Source: Bacteroides mediterraneensis
Lineage (GTDB): Bacteria > Bacteroidota > Bacteroidia > Bacteroidales > Bacteroidaceae
Assembly: GCF_900128455.1 (NCBI RefSeq)
Contig: NZ_LT635783.1
Location: 100,794 to 164,793, forward strand
Direction: 5' to 3'
DNA length: 64,000 nt
Shown here: positions 17,687 to 27,232 of the stretch, one piece after another
Position numbering within the stretch: position 1 is the first letter of the stretch
Layout: each line of letters starts with the position of its first letter
The notes under the pieces: generated by a model
What the model saw: only the letters and a program-made list of their open reading frames with translations
The model's database searches: none
Told to the model about the DNA's origin: nothing
Program-made: the position numbers and the translations under genes

Positions 17687-17874
17687 CAAAATCTTTCCGA
17701 GGCTTGAAAGCAAGCGTCTGAAGTTTCGTGTGGAGAGAAGGGAAAAACTCTTCTTGACCGTCTTATTTTTTTTTCAGCTGGAGTAAGTGGGGGGTGCCTG
17801 GGGGAAAGGATATGTTTCGAAAGCAATAATGGGCAAATTCTCTTGCATGAATCGGAAAATGTTTTCTTGTTTTG
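17687..17874. other. Non-coding stretch upstream of znuA
   Basis: No gene or RNA recognised. It separates the znuA promoter from the palindrome array at 17875-17964. Confidence 0.4.
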
Positions 17875-17964
17875 TATGTTTCTCACAGCGGAGCCCTACG
17901 TTTTCCACCGCAGAAACGTATGTTTCCGGTGTGGAAAACGTAGGGCTCGCGGGCGGGAAACATA
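17875..17964. repeat. Tandem palindrome array A
   Basis: Nested symmetric structure of about 90 bp. Outer half-sites TATGTTTC (17875-17882) and GAAACATA (17957-17964); a perfect 18-bp inverted repeat GAGCCCTACGTTTTCCAC (17891-17908) with its complement (17931-17948); and a central palindrome GAAACGTATGTTTC (17913-17926). The unit GGAAACRTAYGTTTCC is shared with the array at 44931-45023. It lies between the znuA upstream region and the mnmD 3' end and has no T-run like a normal terminator. Confidence 0.85.
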
Positions 17965-18004
17965 GACAATGTCGCCGCTTTTCACCTTTTATGACACGGT
18001 GTTT

Positions 18005-18667
18005 TCAAATTTCCTTGCTGGCACGGAGAATCTCCCGTTTGCCTCCCGGAGGACCCGGAAGCCGTTCTACGGTGAATCCGGCAGCCTGAAGCATTCTTCT
18101 TACCACGCCTTTGGCACAGTAGGTGGTAAGGATGCCGCCGGGATTCATTTGCCGGTACAGGTGGTCAAAAAGGGGCTGGCTCCACATTGCCGGCTGTTTT
18201 TCCGGTGCGAAGGCATCGAAGTAGACCACGTCGTAGTGAGACTGGAAATCGAAGTGCGTGAAATCTCCTTCTATCTTGTGCAGGGTGAAACAGGGAGAGA
18301 GGCGGACAGGCCGGTTCCATGGGGCAGCGTGCAGGGCATAGAACTTTTCGCTGGCTTCCGGGGCGATTATCTCCGGATATCCCAGTTTCCGCACGATGTC
18401 TTCTCCCAGCGGGTATCGCTCGATGCTGGTGAAACAGACTTCTCTATGCTGTTTCTCAGCTTCCAGCAGGGTCAGAAAGGCATTCAGCCCGGTACCGAAC
18501 CCGATTTCCAGTACATGAGGATTTTCCGCCTGCGAGTGGTTCAGCCCCATCTGGATGAAGATGTGCTGCGATTCTGTCAAGGCTCCTTTCACGGAGTGAT
18601 AATGCTCGTCCAGTTCCGGCACAAACAGGGTGTTGCTTCCGTCGGCTGTCGTTTCAAGTGTAATCAT
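18005..18667 (-). CDS. mnmD: tRNA (mnm5s2U34) methyltransferase, MnmD-type
   Basis: 220 residues. SAM-dependent methyltransferase corresponding to the MnmC2 domain alone; it makes the last methylation of 5-methylaminomethyl-2-thiouridine at the tRNA wobble base. SAM site EIGFGTGLNAFLTLLEA, motif DVVYFDAFAPEKQPAMW, and the end TYCAKGVVRRMLQAAGF then LPGPPGGKREILRA, all typical of the family. The FAD oxidase domain of full MnmC is absent, as usual for stand-alone MnmD. The start is the ATG at 18667 (MITLETTADGS); upstream codons in frame belong to non-coding sequence. A -7 element TATCTTTG lies at 18697-18690. mnmA of the same pathway is at 62206. Confidence 0.88.
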   Translation of the reverse strand: MITLETTADGSNTLFVPELDEHYHSVKGALTESQHIFIQMGLNHSQAENPHVLEIGFGTGLNAFLTLLEAEKQHREVCFTSIERYPLGEDIVRKLGYPEIIAPEASEKFYALHAAPWNRPVRLSPCFTLHKIEGDFTHFDFQSHYDVVYFDAFAPEKQPAMWSQPLFDHLYRQMNPGGILTTYCAKGVVRRMLQAAGFTVERLPGPPGGKREILRASKEI

Positions 18668-18735
18668 AAAGCTATCAATTGCGTTGTTGCAAAGATACGC
18701 ATATCCTGTAAGTAAGGAAAATATGTGCCGGTTTC

Positions 18736-19200
18736 TTATTGGAGATATTGGAATACGCCCAGTGCCGTGGCCACGATGATGGCATAGCGTGCCAGCTTGC
18801 CGATGGTCATGGCAAGGGTGGTAATCCAGAAGTTGCCCCGCATGAAACCCAGGGCGATGAGCAAGGCGTCGCCGATGACGGGCAGGAACGAGAAGAAGGC
18901 CATCCATGAACCCCGTCCGTGAATGAAGCGGACGGCTCGGTCCATCTGCTTCTTGTCGACCTTGAAATATTTTTCAATCCATTCGGTCTTTCCCATCCGT
19001 CCTATCCAGTAGCAGGTCACACCTCCCAGGGCATTGCCTGCCGTGGTGAAAAGAGTAGACCACACCGGGTCCAGTCCCAGCCCCACGCAGGCCAGCAGGA
19101 CCACTTCCGAACTGAAGGGCAGGATGGTACCTGCCAGGAAAGCCGAGAGAAACATCCCCCAGTATCCCCAGTCTATCAGAAATTGAATAAATGCATCCAT
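18736..19200 (-). CDS. YqaA-type small membrane protein (VTT/DedA-like)
   Basis: 154 residues with several membrane spans. It carries the SNARE-associated/VTT-type core: FLAGTILPFSSEVVLL, GNALGGVTCYWIG and FLPVIGDALLIALGFMRG. YqaA proteins are short relatives of the DedA lipid flippases; transport of undecaprenyl phosphate or other lipids is possible but not shown for this family. The start overlaps the end of the upstream membrane gene by 25 bases, so translation is coupled. It is probably the last gene of the purD run. Confidence 0.85.
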   Translation of the reverse strand: MDAFIQFLIDWGYWGMFLSAFLAGTILPFSSEVVLLACVGLGLDPVWSTLFTTAGNALGGVTCYWIGRMGKTEWIEKYFKVDKKQMDRAVRFIHGRGSWMAFFSFLPVIGDALLIALGFMRGNFWITTLAMTIGKLARYAIIVATALGVFQYLQ

Positions 19201-20111
19201 ACATTAAATATACATACGCCAATCCAGAGGGCGAAGGCTGCCCACAGGAAGATGCGGGTAAAACGGTTGAAGGTCAGTGCCAGCAGGTGTCCTCCCAGGA
19301 TGGAGCCTGCGATGAGCGTCATGGTGAAAAAGGTATTGAAATGGGAAGGGATGAGTATCATGCAGACCAGGGTGGCCGCTCCGGTGATGAGAAGGATACG
19401 GAGCATGATACGTGTCTGTACCTTGTCCTGATAGATATGCAGCAAGCCTTCTATACCACAGATGAGGATAATCAGCAGAGCCGCACCGCCGGATACCAGC
19501 TGGGACAGTGACAGCACGGAATAGTCTATCGGAGGAAAGCTGGAAAGCTGCAGGAACGGTTCGCCGATTTTTTCCGGCGTGCCTGTGTACAGGTGGTAGC
19601 AAAGCATAATCCAGTAGGGGGTGAAGATACCCGTCAGGCCCGCAAAGAAAGTGCGGAGAGTAAACGCGCGCAATCCCATCATGTAAAAGTAAATCAGAGG
19701 AATGAAATACAAGGTCTGTGGCAACAGGAAACTGCTGATGCCGATGCAGAGAAAGGTGTGGAAGATAGGGATGGCCGCGTAGGGCGACTCATAACTCCGG
19801 AACAGATAGGCAAAGCTGATGACAAACAGCAGTGGAATCCATTGTTCGTGCGAGTAGGTGTGCAGGAAAGGAATTCCCCCAAAGAAAAAAAGATACAGGG
19901 CCGCATGCAGCGTGGTACGTGTGCGGATGAGCGAGAAAGTGGTGTTCAGCTCTATCAGGAAGTAGGTTATCAGGCCGTGAATGGCCAAAGAAATGAAGTC
20001 CGTTTCTTCGTGGTAGGTGATGGCCCATAGAAGCAGACAGAAAATAACGGCAACAGGAAGAGTGATTCTTCCTGTTGCCAGTTCATATTGAAATTTGTTT
20101 CGCGCAAGCAT
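19176..20111 (-). CDS. Polytopic membrane protein of unknown function
   Basis: 311 residues with about nine or ten hydrophobic spans and no recognised motif. It begins 2 bases after the purD stop codon, so it is very likely co-transcribed with it, and it overlaps the following YqaA gene by 25 bases. Similar proteins are common next to purD in gut Bacteroidetes as far as I recall, but no function is known to me. Confidence 0.75.
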   Translation of the reverse strand: MLARNKFQYELATGRITLPVAVIFCLLLWAITYHEETDFISLAIHGLITYFLIELNTTFSLIRTRTTLHAALYLFFFGGIPFLHTYSHEQWIPLLFVISFAYLFRSYESPYAAIPIFHTFLCIGISSFLLPQTLYFIPLIYFYMMGLRAFTLRTFFAGLTGIFTPYWIMLCYHLYTGTPEKIGEPFLQLSSFPPIDYSVLSLSQLVSGGAALLIILICGIEGLLHIYQDKVQTRIMLRILLITGAATLVCMILIPSHFNTFFTMTLIAGSILGGHLLALTFNRFTRIFLWAAFALWIGVCIFNVWMHLFNF

Positions 20112-20113
20112 GT

Positions 20114-21388
20114 TTAGAGGTCGAATCCGATGTCAGAACGGAAATATTTCTTCTCGAAGTGGATTTTTCCTGCATTCCGGAAAGACTGTGCCAAAGCTTC
20201 TTCCTTGTTGGCACCGTAAGAACTGACGGCGATGACACGTCCGCCGGAAGTCACTACCTGTCCGTCTTTCAGGGCCGTACCGGCATGGAATACGGTGCTT
20301 CCGCCTGCTTTGGCTTCCTCGATGCCGCTAATCGGAAATCCCTTTTCGTAAGCCTCCGGATAGCCTCCGGATACCAGCATGACGCAGACAGCCGACCGTG
20401 GGTCGATTTCCAGCGTCTTTTCGTTCAGGTTGCCCTGGGCTACTCCCTCGAAGAGGTCTACCAGGTCGCTCTTGATACGCAGCATGACGCTTTCTGTCTC
20501 GGGGTCGCCCATACGGACATTGTATTCGATGACCATCGGTTCACCTTTCACGCTAATCAGTCCGAAGAAGATAAATCCTTTGTAGTCGATACCTTCTGCC
20601 GCCAACCCTTCTACCGTAGGACGGATGATGCGGTCTTCCACTTTCTTCATCCAGTCAGCGTCGGCAAACGGAACGGGAGAAACAGAACCCATACCGCCGG
20701 TGTTCAGGCCTTTGTCGCCTTCACCGATACGCTTGTAGTCTTTGGCTTCCGGCAGAATCTTGTAACTCTTTCCGTCGGTCAGTACGAATACCGAACATTC
20801 AATGCCGCTCAGGAATTCCTCGATTACCACCGTAGCCGAAGCGTTGCCGAACATGCCGCCCAGCATTTCCTTCAGTTCCTTCTTGGCTTCTTCCAAGGTA
20901 GGGAGAATCAGCACCCCTTTTCCGGCACAAAGTCCGTCGGCCTTCAGCACGTAAGGAGCTTCCAGTGTTTCCAGGAAAGCCAGTCCCTCTTCCAGATTGG
21001 CTGCAGTAATGCTCTTGTATCCGGCTGTCGGGATGTGGTGACGTTGCATGAATCCTTTGGCAAATTCCTTGCTTCCTTCCAGTACGGCTCCTGCTTTCGA
21101 CGGTCCGATGACCGGAATCTGTTTCAAGGCTTCATCATGCTTGAAGAAATCATATACCCCCTTCACCAGCGGGTCTTCCGGACCTACCACTACCATGTCG
21201 ATACCGTTGTCGATGACAAATTGCTTGATACCTTCAAAGTCGTCGGCCTTGATGGCTACATTTTCGCCCACTTCGCGTGTGCCGGCATTTCCCGGAGCTA
21301 TGTACAACTTCTCAATTTTCGGGCTTTGTGCGATTTTCCATGCCAGTGCATGTTCGCGTCCTCCTGAACCTAACAGTAAAAGTTTCAT
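20114..21388 (-). CDS. purD: Phosphoribosylamine-glycine ligase (GAR synthetase)
   Basis: 424 residues. It joins phosphoribosylamine and glycine with ATP, the second step of purine synthesis. The N-terminal [18 protein letters not shown] is the family signature; the ATP-grasp core includes [15 protein letters not shown], and the PurD signature is [11 protein letters not shown]. All parts are present and length is normal. It lies 23 bases downstream of the dipeptidyl peptidase gene in the same direction. Confidence 0.96.
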   Translation of the reverse strand: MKLLLLGSGGREHALAWKIAQSPKIEKLYIAPGNAGTREVGENVAIKADDFEGIKQFVIDNGIDMVVVGPEDPLVKGVYDFFKHDEALKQIPVIGPSKAGAVLEGSKEFAKGFMQRHHIPTAGYKSITAANLEEGLAFLETLEAPYVLKADGLCAGKGVLILPTLEEAKKELKEMLGGMFGNASATVVIEEFLSGIECSVFVLTDGKSYKILPEAKDYKRIGEGDKGLNTGGMGSVSPVPFADADWMKKVEDRIIRPTVEGLAAEGIDYKGFIFFGLISVKGEPMVIEYNVRMGDPETESVMLRIKSDLVDLFEGVAQGNLNEKTLEIDPRSAVCVMLVSGGYPEAYEKGFPISGIEEAKAGGSTVFHAGTALKDGQVVTSGGRVIAVSSYGANKEEALAQSFRNAGKIHFEKKYFRSDIGFDL

Positions 21389-21411
21389 ATACGTATCTGT
21401 TTTTTAGTCGA

Positions 21412-23658
21412 TTATTTCAAATGGTCTTCAAAATAGCGGGTGATGTGTTCGTGCAGGTGTACACGGTCGCGCCCCATCATGTTGTGTCCGTCTTCCGGAT
21501 AAATGAAGAGGTCGGGGTGTGTGCCAGCTTCGATACATGCTCTCAGGAACGTGTAAGTGTGCTGGGGTACGCAGGTGGGGTCGGTTCCGCCGATGATGAT
21601 TTCCAGACGGCCTTTCAGGTTGCCGGCTTTCAGTTTCAGGTCGGAGCCTTTGTAGCCTTCCGGATTCGCCTGTGGCGTATCCATGTAACGTTCGCCGTAC
21701 ATCACTTCATAGAACTTCCAGTCGATGACCGGTCCGCCGGTTACCCCCACTTTGAAAATATCGGGATAAGTCAGCATGAGGTTGGTGGTCATGAAACCGC
21801 CGAAGCTCCAGCCATGTACGCCTATGCGTTCACCGTCTACGTACGACAGGGATTTCAGGAATTCCACTCCTTTCACCTGGTCTTTCATCTCTTCCACTCC
21901 CAGGTGACGGAATGTACAGTTTTCAAACGCCAATCCCCGGTTGTCACTTCCCCGGCTGTCTACCGTCAGCATGACATATCCTTTCTGTGCCATGTACAGG
22001 TCCCATCCTCTGGCATCGTAGAAGCGCGTGTTGTGGATGAGCTGTGCATGCGGTCCGCCATATACATAGATGATGGCCGGATATTTCTTGTTCGGGTCAA
22101 AGTCCACCGGTTTAATCAGGCGGTAATATAAATCCGTCTTTCCGTCGGCAGCTTTAAGAGTTCCGAGGGTGATTTCCGGCAAGTTGAACTGACTGCGCAT
22201 CGGGTCGTCGGCCTTCAGCAGGGTGGTTCCCTTCTTGCCGCTGGTAGGTAGCAAGGTGATTTCCCGTCCCACGGTGAAAGAAGAGAAGTTATCTATCAAA
22301 TACGTACCGCTGGCGGAGAGAGAAGCCCGGTGCATGCCGTCTTTTTCTCCCAGTAGTGTACGTTTCCCGGTTTTCACGTTGAGGCTGAACAGATTGGTCT
22401 GCAGCGGAGAGATTTCCGTACTGCCGATAATAATCTCCTTCTTGTCCGCATTGAATCCTAAAATATCCTGAACCAGCCAGTCACCTTGGGTCAAAGGAGT
22501 GACTTTCAGGTGCTCCAGGTAGGTGCTGCCTTCCAGTTTGCCATTCTTCCAAACTCCTTCTCCTTTGGTTTTCGTATCCATCAGGTACAGGTGGTTGAAA
22601 CCGTCGCGCTGGCTTTGGTAGATGAACTGAGTTTCATCCCATGGCAGGAATACCAATGGGTGTTGAGGTTCTACGTATTTCGGATGCTTTTCTTCATACA
22701 GGATACCTTCCTTTTCTCCGGTGGCAGCCTGATAGCTGACCAGCTGTGCATGGTTCTGGTCGCGGTTCAGCTCGATGACGTAGATATGCTGCTCGTCGGG
22801 CGACCAGCTGACATTGGTGAAATAACGGTCGGTAGGGTCGCCTGCCTGCAAGTAAATCACTTTCCCAGTTTTTACATCGTACACTCCCACGGTCACCTTG
22901 TGGCTGGTCATGCCCGCCATCGGATATTTGTCCGGTTCCAGGGTAGCGATACGGGTGGAAGTATTTACCTGCGGATAATCGGTCACCATACTCTGGTCCA
23001 TGCGGTAGAAAGCCAGGTAGTTTCCTTTCGGACTCCAGAATGTACCCTTATAGATGCCAAACTCGTTGCGGTGTACAGCCTGACCGTAAACCACTCCTTC
23101 TTCCGTCTGTGACGGATTGATTTGCCGGCTTTCTTCTCCCTTGTCGGCTACAAACAGACCGTTGCCGATGGTATAGGCTACTTTGTCATTGGCCTTGCAG
23201 AAGTCCAGGTTACCTGCTTTTTCGTTCAGGCGGAACAGGTTGGTAATCTTTTTCTGTCCGAAATCATATTCCACCCAGTAGTTGCTTTGCTGGAATACAA
23301 TTACTTTCCGTTCCGCCCAAGGCAATGAAGCAGCCATCAGACTGCGGAGCGGTTTCAGTTCGTGCGATAGCTGGAAAGGCTTTTCTCCTTTTTCAAGAGC
23401 CTGGTTCACTTCTTCCAAGGTTACCAGTACGGTTTCCTTGCCATCTTTCAACTGGATACGGCGGATATTTTCCACGTCCGCGCGTACACATACATCCCCC
23501 CACCATTGCAGTCCCGGAATGTTCTTGGGCATCAGGTTGAAATAATTGTTGCCGCCCGGAATGACATCTTCCAGCGTATAGGCAGCTTTTTTTTCCTGGG
23601 CAAAAGTGGTGAGGACGGTCATACTACATAAAAAGAAGAATAAAAATATACGTTTCAT
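21412..23658 (-). CDS. Dipeptidyl peptidase IV-type S9 serine protease
   Basis: 748 residues with a signal peptide (cut near ...TTFAQEKK). An N-terminal beta-propeller domain (DPPIV_N) is followed by an alpha/beta hydrolase. Catalytic Ser is in GVHGWSFGGFMT, Asp in GGTDPTCVPQH, His in EDGHNMMG. It releases X-Pro dipeptides from oligopeptides in the periplasm. The open frame continues upstream into the 3' end of the methyltransferase gene without a stop, but the start MKRIFLFFFL at 23658 begins the signal peptide and is clearly correct. Confidence 0.92.
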   Translation of the reverse strand: MKRIFLFFFLCSMTVLTTFAQEKKAAYTLEDVIPGGNNYFNLMPKNIPGLQWWGDVCVRADVENIRRIQLKDGKETVLVTLEEVNQALEKGEKPFQLSHELKPLRSLMAASLPWAERKVIVFQQSNYWVEYDFGQKKITNLFRLNEKAGNLDFCKANDKVAYTIGNGLFVADKGEESRQINPSQTEEGVVYGQAVHRNEFGIYKGTFWSPKGNYLAFYRMDQSMVTDYPQVNTSTRIATLEPDKYPMAGMTSHKVTVGVYDVKTGKVIYLQAGDPTDRYFTNVSWSPDEQHIYVIELNRDQNHAQLVSYQAATGEKEGILYEEKHPKYVEPQHPLVFLPWDETQFIYQSQRDGFNHLYLMDTKTKGEGVWKNGKLEGSTYLEHLKVTPLTQGDWLVQDILGFNADKKEIIIGSTEISPLQTNLFSLNVKTGKRTLLGEKDGMHRASLSASGTYLIDNFSSFTVGREITLLPTSGKKGTTLLKADDPMRSQFNLPEITLGTLKAADGKTDLYYRLIKPVDFDPNKKYPAIIYVYGGPHAQLIHNTRFYDARGWDLYMAQKGYVMLTVDSRGSDNRGLAFENCTFRHLGVEEMKDQVKGVEFLKSLSYVDGERIGVHGWSFGGFMTTNLMLTYPDIFKVGVTGGPVIDWKFYEVMYGERYMDTPQANPEGYKGSDLKLKAGNLKGRLEIIIGGTDPTCVPQHTYTFLRACIEAGTHPDLFIYPEDGHNMMGRDRVHLHEHITRYFEDHLK

Positions 23659-23671
23659 GTGTGACTTGTCT

Positions 23672-25192
23672 TTAATCCTGTGAATTTTCTTCTTCCTCGC
23701 TGCGGCGCTTGTGCATGTAGCGAGGAGCAGGAGCCGCTTTCGGGCGTCCGTCATCCGTAGAAGGACGCGGGTTGCGCGGTTTCGGTTCCTCTTTGTATTT
23801 GAATTCTTTGCGGCGTTCGCGGGTAAATTCTTTTCCGTCGCCGGCTTTCCGTCCGCGGAACGTTTCTTTCTGGTCGGAATCTTTGCGGAAACCTTCTTTG
23901 CGTTCGCTTCGGAAACCTTCTTTCCGTTCTCCACGAGCGCCCTCTTTGCGTTCCTTACGTACGTATTCCACTTTTTCTCCGTGATGACGCGGGCGGGCCG
24001 GTTTCTCTTCGTGCTTCGGCTTGAACTCCTTGTCACTGTTTTCTGAGCGGAATTCCTTGTATTTCCCGTCAAAAATCTGGTATTTGCGGAACTGACACTC
24101 CAAGGCACCGTTGAACAAAGGTACTTTCACGGAAGCCTTCAGGCCAATCTGGTCGAAACATTCGTCGCGGTAGCTCAGAATCCAGGCATCGTTTCCTGTG
24201 AAGGCATGTTTCAAACGTTCCCCAATCATCTGGTAGAGGCCCAGCAAATCGTCGGAAGAGATACGTTCTCCATACGGCGGGTTGGTGATGATGATGCTTT
24301 TCTGTTCTGGCTTTTCAAACTGCTGGAACGGTTGGATTTTCAGGATGACATCCTTGCTGACTCCTGCCGCTTTCACGTTGTGCTGGGCAATCTCGTTGGC
24401 TTTCGGATTGTTGTCGTACCCGTAAATCTTATGCGCGAATTCACGTTCCTGTGAATCATCGTTATAAATGGCATCGAAAAGTTCCTGGTCAAAATCTTTC
24501 CATTTTTCGAATCCGAACTCTTTGCGGAACACTCCCGGCGCAATGTTACGGGCTATCAGGGCCGCTTCGATAGGGATGGTACCTGAACCGCACATCGGAT
24601 CAATCAGGTCGCATTCGCCTCTCCAGCCTGTCATCAGAATCATACCGGCAGCCAACACTTCATTCAGCGGTGCTTCCACTTGTTCCTGACGGTAGCCTCT
24701 GCGATGGAGGGATTCGCCGGAACTGTCGAGTGCCAGTGTACATTCTTCTTCCGCAATGTGAATGTGAATGGCCAGGTCCGGATTACTGATACGTATGGAA
24801 GGACGGTTGCCAGTCTTTTCACGGAAATAGTCGACCACTGCATCCTTCACCTTGTAGGCCACAAACTTGGAATGGCGGAATTCGCTGGAATAAACCACGG
24901 CATCCACGGAAAAACTGCTCATGTTGTCGAGGTATTTCTCCCATTCGATGCTTTTCACGGCTTCATATACTTCGTCGGCCGTCTTGGCTGTGAAATGTTT
25001 GATGGGTTTTAAAATACGGATGGCGGTGCGCAGGCAGAAGTTTGCCTTATACATCATGGCCTTGTCGCCGGTGAAAGAAACCATGCGTCGGCCGATTTCA
25101 ATGTTGCTGGCTCCCAGCTCTGTGAGTTCTTGTGCCAGAACTTCTTCCAGTCCCTGGAAGGTCTTGGCGATAAGCTCGAATTCTTGATTCAT
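23672..25192 (-). CDS. THUMP-domain RNA methyltransferase (RlmL-type) with a charged tail
   Basis: 506 residues. The N-terminal THUMP domain (about 45-155) is followed by a class I SAM methyltransferase: LIDPMCGSGTIPIEAALIA and the catalytic NPPY in IIITNPPYGER. It probably makes m2G in 23S rRNA as RlmL does. Residues from about 385 to the end form a low-complexity basic tail with repeats such as ERKEGFRSERKEGFRK, likely disordered and RNA-binding. Start at MNQEFEL (25192); an upstream Met is less likely. First gene of the run that continues into the peptidase, purD and two membrane genes. Confidence 0.88.
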   Translation of the reverse strand: MNQEFELIAKTFQGLEEVLAQELTELGASNIEIGRRMVSFTGDKAMMYKANFCLRTAIRILKPIKHFTAKTADEVYEAVKSIEWEKYLDNMSSFSVDAVVYSSEFRHSKFVAYKVKDAVVDYFREKTGNRPSIRISNPDLAIHIHIAEEECTLALDSSGESLHRRGYRQEQVEAPLNEVLAAGMILMTGWRGECDLIDPMCGSGTIPIEAALIARNIAPGVFRKEFGFEKWKDFDQELFDAIYNDDSQEREFAHKIYGYDNNPKANEIAQHNVKAAGVSKDVILKIQPFQQFEKPEQKSIIITNPPYGERISSDDLLGLYQMIGERLKHAFTGNDAWILSYRDECFDQIGLKASVKVPLFNGALECQFRKYQIFDGKYKEFRSENSDKEFKPKHEEKPARPRHHGEKVEYVRKERKEGARGERKEGFRSERKEGFRKDSDQKETFRGRKAGDGKEFTRERRKEFKYKEEPKPRNPRPSTDDGRPKAAPAPRYMHKRRSEEEENSQD

Positions 25193-25226
25193 CTTGATAA
25201 AATTACGTAATTTCAATTGATAGGGG

Positions 25227-25257
25227 CAAAATTACGAAAATTCGGCTTGCTAATCAA
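25227..25257 (-). promoter_or_regulatory. Promoter of the THUMP methyltransferase gene run
   Basis: On the minus strand TTG (25257-25255), a 20-base spacer and TAATTTTG (25234-25227), 34 bases upstream of the start codon. Confidence 0.8.
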
Positions 25258-25395
25258 CTGTTTGAAAATGTTTTCTGTGGAAATGTCATTTTGCCAGAGA
25301 GTTAAAGGAGGTTTTCGATGTCTTTGAGAATGACGTGTTTGAAGTAAGATGAAGAAACTCTGTTTCATTTTTTAGGCTTTTCAGAGTTAGGTAAT

Positions 25396-25441
25396 AAAAA
25401 TCCCCTCTCATTTATTGGAGCGAGCCATAAAGAGAGGGGAA
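25396..25441 (-). terminator. Terminator of the susCD operon
   Basis: TCCCCTCTC (25401-25409) pairs with GAGAGGGGA (25432-25440), with additional inner pairs, and T-rich sequence follows on the minus strand. It sits about 45 bases after the susD stop codon. Confidence 0.85.
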
Positions 25442-25483
25442 AGTACCTATTGAAACTTTATAAGGGAGTCCTGAAAGGAAATT

Positions 25484-27208
25484 TTATTTTCCACCCATTT
25501 CATATCCTGGTGTTTGAACCAGCAATGGGTCATTGTTCAAGTCGCTGGTGCTAAGTGGCCAAAGTACACGGTAAGACTGGGTGGGAGAGATGAGAGGTTC
25601 TGCAACCAGTTGTGGGGCAGGGGTCTCTTCCCATTTGTTGGGGCTTAGTTCTTTCCATTTGGGATGAGAAGCAAGGTCAAGCCCATAAGCTATACTGCCT
25701 TCACTGTGGAATACCAGATGGTCTGTTTCTCCGCAGTTGGGGCTTACAGACATACGGCGAACATCGTACCAACGTTGACCTTCCTGGATGAATTCTTTAT
25801 CTTTTTCGTGGAGGATAGCCACCTCATTTTCAAGAAAGGTTCCCGGTTTATAGCCGTATGTGGCTTCGTTCCAATTAGTCTCACCGTATGCACGTTCACG
25901 TACTTTATTGATGTAATATTTGACATTGGCATTGTCGTTTTCCATGTTGGCTATTTCTGCCAGATACAAATAAGCCAACGGTAAACGGTAAATGGGCTGG
26001 TCGCCGTTAAAACATTTGTATCCGGTAGTTTCCAATACAGAACCTAAATTCTTACATACAAACGTTCCTCTTAATTGGGTTTTAGCTTTATCATGCCATG
26101 AAGGATAAAGTGAGGCGTCCCGGCGGGTGTCTTTGTCATCAAACTGGTACCATAAGGCATTGCTATATTGGTAGCGGTGTACTTGCCCCGGAACTGTCAA
26201 AGGGTTGTCCCACAGATTTCCCTCATTGTCGTATGCTGTCCCCTTTGTATATCCGGTGGTGATAGAATAGGTAAAACCTCCAGGTATACCATTGGGGCTT
26301 TCAGTATCAGAATGCATGAAGGCCAGAATAATTTCGGAGTTTTGTTTGTTGTTCACTTCAAAAACCTTTTTAAAAGTAGGCTGTAAAGATAATCCGTAGT
26401 TCTTTGTCACATTCGTAAAATAGGTTTTTGCTATAGCAAGATCCTCTTTTACGATGGGTTGGTCGCCCGTAGCCACTTTGGCATTCCACAAGTAGACTTC
26501 GCCGGCAAGCATTTCGGTGGCAGCTTTAGACCAATAATATTTGGCGTTTTTGTGGTCATCATTAAAGTTAAAAGAATCTTGATTGCCGAAGTTTTCCAAA
26601 GACACTCGGATATCCTCCTTTATCTGTTTCATGGTTTCGGAAGCTTTGGCACGAGCCATGTACAGCTGAGCCGCATTATAATTTCCTTCCGCTACATCTG
26701 GAGTCAGGCGTAAAGGTACTCCTCCGTATGCACGGTACATGAGGAAATAATAGTAAGCGCGCATGCCATAAGCCATTCCCAAGCAATATTTCCTTTTCTC
26801 TTCACTGGAGAAATAATTTGCCGATTCTACGTTCTTGATGAACAGGTTGACATTGGATATCAATCCCCAGTATCCGCCAAAGTTGGATACTGCATAGTTT
26901 GTCTGCGACAGATTTTGGTCTCGGAGAATCTGGTCGGAAAGAGAAGAACCGTCGGAGCCTCCTGTTTCTCTTGTATAAGCTCCTCCACGTAACTCACCAT
27001 ACGTAATATTGATTTGGAAGCTACGCCCTCTCAATTGTGACATCTGTGCACTAAGGTTTCCTATGGCTTGTGATTCTGTTTTCCAGAAATTTCCTGCTCC
27101 ATAATAATCTATAGGATTAAGGTCGAGCCAGTCCGAGCAGGATGTCATCCCCATGCCGGTGGTAATAATTACGGCAGATAGTAAAGCGTATATTTTATTT
27201 CTTTTCAT
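25484..27208 (-). CDS. SusD/RagB-family surface glycan-binding lipoprotein (NanU candidate)
   Basis: 574 residues. Lipoprotein signal with Cys24 in MTSCSDWLDL. The N-terminal TPR-like helices of SusD are visible (MAYGMRAYYYFLMYRAYGGVPLR), as is the C-terminal FIQEGQRWYDVRR, typical of the family. It acts on the cell surface as the lid and binding subunit of the SusC channel encoded 24 bases upstream. The ligand cannot be read from the sequence; the location next to nan genes and a shared promoter motif suggest sialic acid. Confidence 0.9.
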   Translation of the reverse strand: MKRNKIYALLSAVIITTGMGMTSCSDWLDLNPIDYYGAGNFWKTESQAIGNLSAQMSQLRGRSFQINITYGELRGGAYTRETGGSDGSSLSDQILRDQNLSQTNYAVSNFGGYWGLISNVNLFIKNVESANYFSSEEKRKYCLGMAYGMRAYYYFLMYRAYGGVPLRLTPDVAEGNYNAAQLYMARAKASETMKQIKEDIRVSLENFGNQDSFNFNDDHKNAKYYWSKAATEMLAGEVYLWNAKVATGDQPIVKEDLAIAKTYFTNVTKNYGLSLQPTFKKVFEVNNKQNSEIILAFMHSDTESPNGIPGGFTYSITTGYTKGTAYDNEGNLWDNPLTVPGQVHRYQYSNALWYQFDDKDTRRDASLYPSWHDKAKTQLRGTFVCKNLGSVLETTGYKCFNGDQPIYRLPLAYLYLAEIANMENDNANVKYYINKVRERAYGETNWNEATYGYKPGTFLENEVAILHEKDKEFIQEGQRWYDVRRMSVSPNCGETDHLVFHSEGSIAYGLDLASHPKWKELSPNKWEETPAPQLVAEPLISPTQSYRVLWPLSTSDLNNDPLLVQTPGYEMGGK

Positions 27209-27232
27209 AATTTGTGGTCTTTAATGTAAAGT

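Noticed and set aside
18668..18907. Upstream extension of the mnmD frame
   Set aside because: It covers the promoter region and the 3' end of the YqaA gene; the conserved protein starts at 18667.
23659..24108. N-terminal extension of the dipeptidyl peptidase frame
   Set aside because: It overlaps the low-complexity 3' end of the methyltransferase gene in another frame. The real start at 23658 begins a signal peptide.
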